Shown here piece by piece: positions 4,625 through 8,046 of a stretch of DNA of 8,046 bases. The stretch lies in the NCBI GenBank assembly GCA_003543035.1, contig DPJL01000258.1, forward strand, positions 1 through 8,046. Reading direction: 5' to 3'. Source of the DNA: Micromonosporaceae bacterium (GTDB taxonomy: Bacteria; Actinomycetota; Actinomycetes; Mycobacteriales; Micromonosporaceae). The notes below the pieces were generated by a model. That model ran no database searches. It saw only the letters and a list, made by a program, of their open reading frames with translations, and was not told the origin of the DNA. Each line of letters opens with the position of its first letter. Position 1 is the first letter of the stretch. Position numbers and translations under genes: made by a program.

Positions 4625-5857
4625 ATGCAGTGCCGGGCCTGTGGAGCAAACGCCGATCTGCCCGGCGGTCCGGCGCTATGCCCAGCGTGCCTGGCCGTCA
4701 CCGGAGGCGAACTCGCCACCGGCAGCAAGGTTTCCTCGTCGGCGTTGTGGCTCTGGACATCAGCCCCAGCGCGGCAGGCTCTGGCCACCGGCGACCTCGG
4801 AGTCATCATCAAAGCCTGGCGGGCTGCCACCGGCACCAATCAGCGCACGCTGGCCGAAGACATCGGTTATGACCCGACCTACATTTCGATGATCGAAACC
4901 GGGCGCCGCGACATCGTCGATGTCGACAGCCGCCGCCGGTTCGCCAAACACCTCGGCATACCACCGCGCATCATCGGCGTGACCGATGCCCACGACGCCG
5001 ACCACATCGCCATGCTCCAATTCGGGCATTCGACTCTGCGCCTGGCCACGCTCGCCCGTCGCAACGGGCAGGGCGCAACGGCCGTCAACGAGCTATGGCC
5101 TCTCGTCGCGCGGCTGGAAGCCCGGACAGAGCAAGGCCTGGTGGACCGAGACCTGCTGATCTTGCTTTCGCGGGCTCGTGCGGAGCTCGGCGTCTCCCTG
5201 GGATATGTGCTGCCCGAAGAGCGCCTCGCGGCTGCCGTGCGCTGGACCGGCAAAGCACTGCACATCGCCGAACGGCTCGAGGACACCAACCTGCACGCCT
5301 ACACGTTGCGCGTGCACGGCAACGAGCTGCGTAAGGCTGGCCGACTGCCAGCCGCGTTTGCCCGCCTCACCCACGCGGCAGCCATCACCAGCCCCGAGCG
5401 CCGGGCGGCAGTCTTGCTGCAGCTCGCGCGAATAACCCATGATCCCGACGCGTTTGATGCCACGATCGCCGAACTGCGAGGGCTCGCCGAGTGCAAGGCC
5501 TCTGGCGACGAGGAAGGCCTGCTCAACCCGACGGCGATACGTGAAGCGCATCTTCGCGGCCTACTGGCCACCGGCCGCACTCGGCCAGCTACCAACCTGC
5601 TCGACCACCCGGCGGCTTCCGGATGGGTCCCGCCGCAATGGCGCATCATCGAACGGATCACCATCGCAGAGGTACTCATCGCCAGTGGCGACCCATCCAG
5701 TGCCCAGACCGAGTTGGCCGCAGCGATCGCCGCTGCAGAAGAGCACCGCCTGCCGCACCAGCTGCAGCGTGCCAGCCGTGCCGCCGTCGGCACACTCCCC
5801 GGCATTGCGATGCAGGCCCACTTGGCGCTCCAGCGGGTGACTACCCTTCCGCCATAA
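4625..5857 (+). CDS. Zinc-ribbon, XRE helix-turn-helix and helical-repeat (TPR-like) regulator
   Basis: This is a 410-aa protein. The N-terminus carries CRAC (Cys3, Cys6) and CPAC (Cys19, Cys22), a likely zinc ribbon. An XRE-type helix-turn-helix follows at about residues 57-117: LGVIIKAWRAATGTNQRTLAEDIGYDPTYISMIETGRR, ending HLGIPPRIIGV. The remaining ~290 residues are Ala/Leu/Arg-rich amphipathic helices (for example RLAAAVRWTGKALHIAERLEDTNLHAYTLRVHGNELRKAGR) in the style of TPR sensor domains of actinobacterial cytosolic regulators. There is no membrane segment. ATG 4625 begins 4 bp after the NUDIX stop with AAGG 7 nt upstream; the frame is open further upstream but overlaps the NUDIX gene. 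It probably binds DNA near its own operon and the divergent dioxygenase promoter, with the repeat domain sensing a ligand or partner; the ligand is unknown. Confidence 0.85.
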   Translation: MQCRACGANADLPGGPALCPACLAVTGGELATGSKVSSSALWLWTSAPARQALATGDLGVIIKAWRAATGTNQRTLAEDIGYDPTYISMIETGRRDIVDVDSRRRFAKHLGIPPRIIGVTDAHDADHIAMLQFGHSTLRLATLARRNGQGATAVNELWPLVARLEARTEQGLVDRDLLILLSRARAELGVSLGYVLPEERLAAAVRWTGKALHIAERLEDTNLHAYTLRVHGNELRKAGRLPAAFARLTHAAAITSPERRAAVLLQLARITHDPDAFDATIAELRGLAECKASGDEEGLLNPTAIREAHLRGLLATGRTRPATNLLDHPAASGWVPPQWRIIERITIAEVLIASGDPSSAQTELAAAIAAAEEHRLPHQLQRASRAAVGTLPGIAMQAHLALQRVTTLPP

Positions 5858-5916
5858 CGGCTTCCAGATCCTGCCGTGGTCTGAAGACAACGCCGTCAAA
5901 GAAAGAGGCGGCGGCC

Positions 5917-6351
5917 ATGGCCCAGCTCGTGACCGGCTATACGTTTCGGCCCATCCAGCAACCCGACACCGACCGTGAGTTGTTCCGGGAGATCCGAGAG
6001 CTCCGCAAGGTCACGTTCGCTTGGCAGTTGGCCGGTGAGCGTGAAGATATTGCGGAGCAAGCGAAATACCGACTCGCTTGTTTGCGTGGGGAGCATGGGC
6101 CTCGGCCGTGGGATGGACTGGAGTGCCGTAAGTCCCGCGAGCGACGGTCTTCCCAGATCGCGTTGCGACCTCGGCAGAAGAGTTTGACGAAGCGGCCAGC
6201 GACATCGCCAACCCAACACGACGAGCCAGCCTCCGCATCGCAGACCAACGAGCGATACACGACCGCACGAACCAAAGTCAGTGACGTTGTTCGCCTTATG
6301 ATTGCACCGAGCATGAGTGGTCGATTCGGCAGCCTCAGAAAAACGAGATAA
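5917..6351 (+). CDS. Unrecognised 144-aa protein, C-terminal half possibly frameshifted
   Basis: The start is sound: AGAGG lies 8 nt before ATG 5917, 59 bp after the regulator gene. Residues 1-70 look like real protein, with a charged helical stretch (DRELFREIRELRKVTFAWQL) and a YRLACLRGEHGPRPWDG block. From about residue 71 the composition turns into Arg/Ser/Thr/Pro-rich sequence typical of a wrong frame. The -1 frame after 6131 reads protein-like (FPDRVATSAEEFDEAASDIA, then NPTRRASLRIADQRAIHDR) with G-rich first codon positions and stops at 6282-6284. A single small indel between about 6132 and 6170 would join the two, giving a product of about 120 aa. No domain, signal or membrane segment is recognised. 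It may belong to the NUDIX-regulator transcript. Confidence 0.55.
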   Translation: MAQLVTGYTFRPIQQPDTDRELFREIRELRKVTFAWQLAGEREDIAEQAKYRLACLRGEHGPRPWDGLECRKSRERRSSQIALRPRQKSLTKRPATSPTQHDEPASASQTNERYTTARTKVSDVVRLMIAPSMSGRFGSLRKTR

Positions 6352-6456
6352 CGAATGTTCGGCGCCTCACCTACACAGGACTCGACCGCCGCTGCAACCG
6401 GACCATAGTTGCCCTGGAGGCACGGATCTGACCAACTTTGGACGGCGACTCCTCAG
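6352..6456. other. Convergent intergenic spacer, nothing recognised
   Basis: Between two converging genes I see no coding sequence with a ribosome binding site and no convincing terminator hairpin, only a weak TGCC/GGCA pair near 6411-6423. If the upstream gene really ends in the other frame, the spacer starts at 6285. Confidence 0.4.
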
Positions 6457-6612
6457 TTAGCCGGCACGTCGCCTGGCTTCATCGGCCAGCCGCTGGAAAC
6501 GGCGAGCCCGTTGTTCGTTGAAACGACGGCGCATCCGGGCCACGGCCTCATCGGTAACCGTGTAGCCGTGATCTTGAAGCATTTCATCAATGTCGCGATG
6601 GCGCTCACGCAT
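6457..6612 (-). CDS. Small 51-aa charged helical protein
   Basis: ATG 6610-6612 is preceded on the minus strand by GTGAGGAAT, with GAGG about 8 nt before the start, and runs to TAA at 6457-6459. The product reads MRERHRDIDEMLQDHGYTVT, then DEAVARMRRRFNEQRARRFQ and a RLADEARRRAG tail. It is almost wholly charged and alpha-helical with about one-third Arg plus Glu/Asp. The 'xxxIDxMLxxxGYxVTxEAVARxR' form resembles short antitoxin-like or DNA-binding proteins of actinomycetes, but no toxin gene is adjacent: the next gene on this strand is the GntR regulator, whose stop lies 23 nt upstream. Codon use and the ribosome binding site support it being real. Function is unknown. Confidence 0.6.
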   Translation of the reverse strand: MRERHRDIDEMLQDHGYTVTDEAVARMRRRFNEQRARRFQRLADEARRRAG

Positions 6613-6635
6613 CTGAATTCCTCACCAGTATTGAG

Positions 6636-7307
6636 CTAGAGGACTCGGCGCAGCCAGTCTTCAACGCCGGCAACGTGGACGGCGGCCCATGAGCGAGCTA
6701 CTTCGGCTTGGCGTGACGCAAGGGCTTGGTGGATCGCGCGATGCTGATCCTGCGTGCGGGTGGTGGCGCCTTCTTCGGTCAGTCCACGCCAGACCCGGGC
6801 CCGCAACGTTGGTGCCGAAAGGCTGTCGATGAGCGAGGCGAGCACCGCATTGCCTGAGCCGAAAGCGATCCGCCGGTGGAACTCGAGGTCCTTTTCGATC
6901 AGATCGTTGATGTCCTTGGCGTTGTCCATCGCCTCGAGCAGCACACCGAGCTCGGCGATTTCCTCGTCGCGCATGCGATGCGCCGCCATCGCGGTGGCGG
7001 CGGGCTCGAGAATCCGCCGCACCTCCAACAGGGCGAGCACGCTGTCGTCGCGATGGAAGTCGAGCACGAAGCCGACCGTGTCCAGCAGGACCTCGGGCTG
7101 AAGGCTCGTGACGTAGGTGCCGTCGCCTTGGCGCACATCGAGCACACGGATGAGCGAGAGGGCTTTGACCGCCTCGCGCAATGAGTTGCGGGACAGGCCC
7201 AGGCGTTCGGCGAGATCAACCTCCTTGGGCAAGCGATCTCCCGGACGCAACTCGCCCTTGACGATCATCTCTTTGATCCGTTCGATCGCCTCGTCCGTAA
7301 GCGCCAT
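6636..7307 (-). CDS. GntR-family regulator, FadR subfamily (FCD domain)
   Basis: This is a 223-aa protein. The N-terminal winged helix is IERIKEMIVKGELRPGDRLP, then KEVDLAERLGLSRNSLREAVKAL (residues 29-50) and LDVRQGDGTYVTS, the standard GntR reader. An all-helical FCD ligand domain follows (about 75-215) with LEVRRILEPAATAMAA and metal-site residues Asp140 and His144 (DLEFH), His189 and His211. FCD regulators usually sense sugar acids or other carboxylates. ATG 7305-7307 was chosen over upstream in-frame codons (the frame is open to 7442) because TATCCT lies exactly 6 nt before it, no Shine-Dalgarno is present, and family members begin just before the first helix. It is divergent from the L-fuconate dehydratase gene and most likely represses it until L-fuconate or a derivative binds. 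The next gene on this strand follows after 23 nt. Confidence 0.9.
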   Translation of the reverse strand: MALTDEAIERIKEMIVKGELRPGDRLPKEVDLAERLGLSRNSLREAVKALSLIRVLDVRQGDGTYVTSLQPEVLLDTVGFVLDFHRDDSVLALLEVRRILEPAATAMAAHRMRDEEIAELGVLLEAMDNAKDINDLIEKDLEFHRRIAFGSGNAVLASLIDSLSAPTLRARVWRGLTEEGATTRTQDQHRAIHQALASRQAEVARSWAAVHVAGVEDWLRRVL

Positions 7308-7313
7308 GGGCAA

Positions 7314-7319
7314 AGGATA
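7314..7319 (-). promoter_or_regulatory. -10 of a leaderless promoter for the GntR gene
   Basis: On the minus strand TATCCT is followed by 6 nt (TTGCCC) and then the ATG. This is the usual geometry of actinobacterial leaderless transcripts and explains the absence of a ribosome binding site. No clear -35 is visible. Confidence 0.5.
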
Positions 7320-7341
7320 GGCGAGCCCGGCCCCGTAAGAT

Positions 7342-7352
7342 ACATTGGATGT
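7342..7352. promoter_or_regulatory. Operator candidate ACAT-TGG-ATGT
   Basis: A perfect 4-bp-arm inverted repeat around a 3-bp centre, just upstream of the GntR -10. Short ACAT(N3)ATGT sites suit FCD-type GntR dimers. Alone it is short, but it lies 2 nt from a second inverted repeat in the regulator-target gap. Confidence 0.4.
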
Positions 7353-7354
7353 CT

Positions 7355-7371
7355 GATTATGGTCCACAATC
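7355..7371. promoter_or_regulatory. Operator candidate GATTATGG-T-CCACAATC
   Basis: This is a 17-bp inverted repeat with 7 of 8 arm positions matching around a single central T. TGGTCCA at its centre recalls the TGGT...ACCA character of FadR-type sites. Likely bound by the adjacent GntR protein; inference. Confidence 0.45.
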
Positions 7372-7388
7372 CCGACGGGCGGGGTCCT

Positions 7389-7413
7389 GGCCGGTTTACG
7401 CGCTAAAACGGCC
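7389..7413. promoter_or_regulatory. Inverted repeat GGCCGGTTTA-CGCGC-TAAAACGGCC, LacI-like operator candidate
   Basis: The 10-bp arms match at 9 positions around CGCGC. TTTA-CG-rich-TAAA centres are typical of LacI-family operators, which often control sugar catabolism genes. No LacI gene is in the window, so its binder would be encoded elsewhere. Confidence 0.45.
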
Positions 7414-7420
7414 ATCCGTC

Positions 7421-7436
7421 CTGAGTGATCACTCAG
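7421..7436. promoter_or_regulatory. Perfect 16-bp palindrome CTGAGTGATCACTCAG
   Basis: Identical to its reverse complement and located 20 nt before the L-fuconate dehydratase ATG, where a bound protein would block the promoter. The TGAnTnnTCA form is more like TetR-family sites than GntR ones. In RNA it could also form a hairpin. Confidence 0.5.
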
Positions 7437-7456
7437 AGACATAGGATGTTACCGCA

Positions 7457-8046
7457 ATGCTTCAGATCGTTGGGATCGAGTGCCACGACGTAAGGTTTCC
7501 CACTTCAGTCGGGTTGCATGGCTCGGATGCCATGAACAAAGACCCCGACTATTCGGCGGCCTACGTGGTGCTGCGCACAAATTCCACGGCGGAGGGGCAT
7601 GGCTTCGCCTTCACGATCGGCCGGGGTAATGAGGTCGTCTGCGCGGCGATCCGGGCGCTTGAGCCTTACCTGATCGGTCTCGACGTGGCATCCGTCGCGG
7701 GCGACCTTGGCGAATTCGGCCGGCGGCTCACCCACGACTCCCAGCTGCGTTGGCTCGGCCCGGAAAAGGGTGCCATGCACATGGCGAGCGCCGCGGTCAT
7801 CAACGCGATGTGGGATCTGATCGCCCGCCAGGCCGGAAAGCCTGTGTGGCGAGTGCTTTCGGAGATGTCACCGGAGCAGATCTCGGATCTCGTGGACTGG
7901 CGGTACATAGAGGACGCGCTCAACCCGGCCGAAGCCGTCGAGCTGTTGAAAGCCGCCGAGCCGGGCCGGGCCGGGCGGATAGCCAATTTGGAGAGTGGCG
8001 GTTATCCCGCCTACGCCACGTCGCCGGGCTGGCTCGGCTATGCCGA
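7457..8046 (+). CDS. L-fuconate dehydratase, enolase superfamily (3'-partial)
   Basis: From ATG 7457 the frame is open to the right edge, giving the first 196 residues of a protein normally about 430-440 aa. The start MLQIVGIECHDVRFPTSVGL is followed by HGSDAMNKDPDYSAAYVVLR, then GFAFTIGRGNEVV, LRWLGPEKGAMHMASAAVIN and YPAYATSPGWLGY. These are the signature blocks of L-fuconate dehydratase and its human homologue ENOSF1. The enzyme dehydrates L-fuconate to 2-keto-3-deoxy-L-fuconate in the oxidative L-fucose pathway, with Mg2+ bound in the barrel. Only the capping domain and the beginning of the barrel are visible; the catalytic Lys pair and metal ligands lie beyond the window. AGGA at 7443-7446 is 10 nt from the start, a weak ribosome site. 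Control by the divergent GntR is likely. Confidence 0.9.
   Translation, partial: MLQIVGIECHDVRFPTSVGLHGSDAMNKDPDYSAAYVVLRTNSTAEGHGFAFTIGRGNEVVCAAIRALEPYLIGLDVASVAGDLGEFGRRLTHDSQLRWLGPEKGAMHMASAAVINAMWDLIARQAGKPVWRVLSEMSPEQISDLVDWRYIEDALNPAEAVELLKAAEPGRAGRIANLESGGYPAYATSPGWLGYA

Noticed and set aside
4171..4839. 222-aa open frame on the minus strand opposite the NUDIX gene
   Set aside because: It lies antisense to a NUDIX gene with a perfect signature and to the regulator start; its composition is that of a GC-rich shadow and it has no recognisable domain.
5093..5805. Long minus-strand open frames opposite the regulator
   Set aside because: Antisense to the repeat domain of the XRE regulator, with typical GC-frame composition and no start signals.
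6409..6639. 76-aa plus-strand open frame
   Set aside because: It overlaps the better supported 51-aa minus-strand gene and has no protein-like pattern.
1..8046. tRNA, rRNA, CRISPR, insertion sequence or attachment site
   Set aside because: No cloverleaf, regularly spaced repeats, transposase motifs or terminal inverted repeats were seen on reading both strands.

Overview
The window is GC-rich DNA with strongly GC-biased third codon positions and GTG/TTG starts. It also has leaderless-type promoters (TANNNT 6-7 nt before the start codon) and actinobacterial-type proteins: a CBM-fused GH105 enzyme, a zinc-ribbon/XRE/helical-repeat regulator and an FCD-type GntR. It most likely comes from a soil actinomycete (Streptomyces, Streptosporangiales or Kribbella-like); the genus cannot be fixed from the sequence.

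Layout. (1) 1-1220 (+): C-terminal part of a secreted-type polysaccharide enzyme, the tail of a carbohydrate-binding module followed by a whole GH105/GH88-like unsaturated glucuronyl/galacturonyl hydrolase domain. A hairpin (1229-1259) follows it. (2) 1275-1951 (+): a translationally coupled pair, a VOC/glyoxalase-like protein and an ABM-like small protein. (3) 1976-2893 (-): a compact three-gene operon (77-aa unknown, 70-aa unknown, GNAT acetyltransferase) with a perfect 20-bp palindrome just inside its first gene. (4) 2894-4084 (-): what looks like the N-terminal part of a P-loop nucleotide kinase, open in frame into the 77-aa gene, preceded by a TauD/clavaminate-synthase-like Fe(II)/2-oxoglutarate dioxygenase. 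(5) 4210-5857 (+): divergent from the dioxygenase, a NUDIX hydrolase and a zinc-ribbon + XRE + helical-repeat regulator, 4 bp apart. (6) 5917-6351 (+): an unrecognised small gene, possibly frameshifted, facing a 51-aa small gene (6457-6612, -). (7) 6636-8046: a GntR/FadR-type (FCD) regulator (-) divergent from the start of an L-fuconate dehydratase gene (+), with several operator-like inverted repeats in the 149-bp gap.

How the genes may work together. The two ends concern sugar-acid metabolism: GH105 releases unsaturated uronic acid-containing sugars, and the GntR/L-fuconate dehydratase pair is a classical regulator-plus-target arrangement in L-fucose/L-fuconate breakdown. The middle (about 2 to 6 kb) is accessory in character, with small unknown proteins, a damaged kinase, a dioxygenase of unknown substrate and a regulator with its own NUDIX partner. 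The regulator may control the divergent dioxygenase through inverted repeats in the shared 125-bp promoter region; this is inference. No tRNA, rRNA, CRISPR array or insertion sequence was seen, and no stretch over 300 bases lacks a gene.
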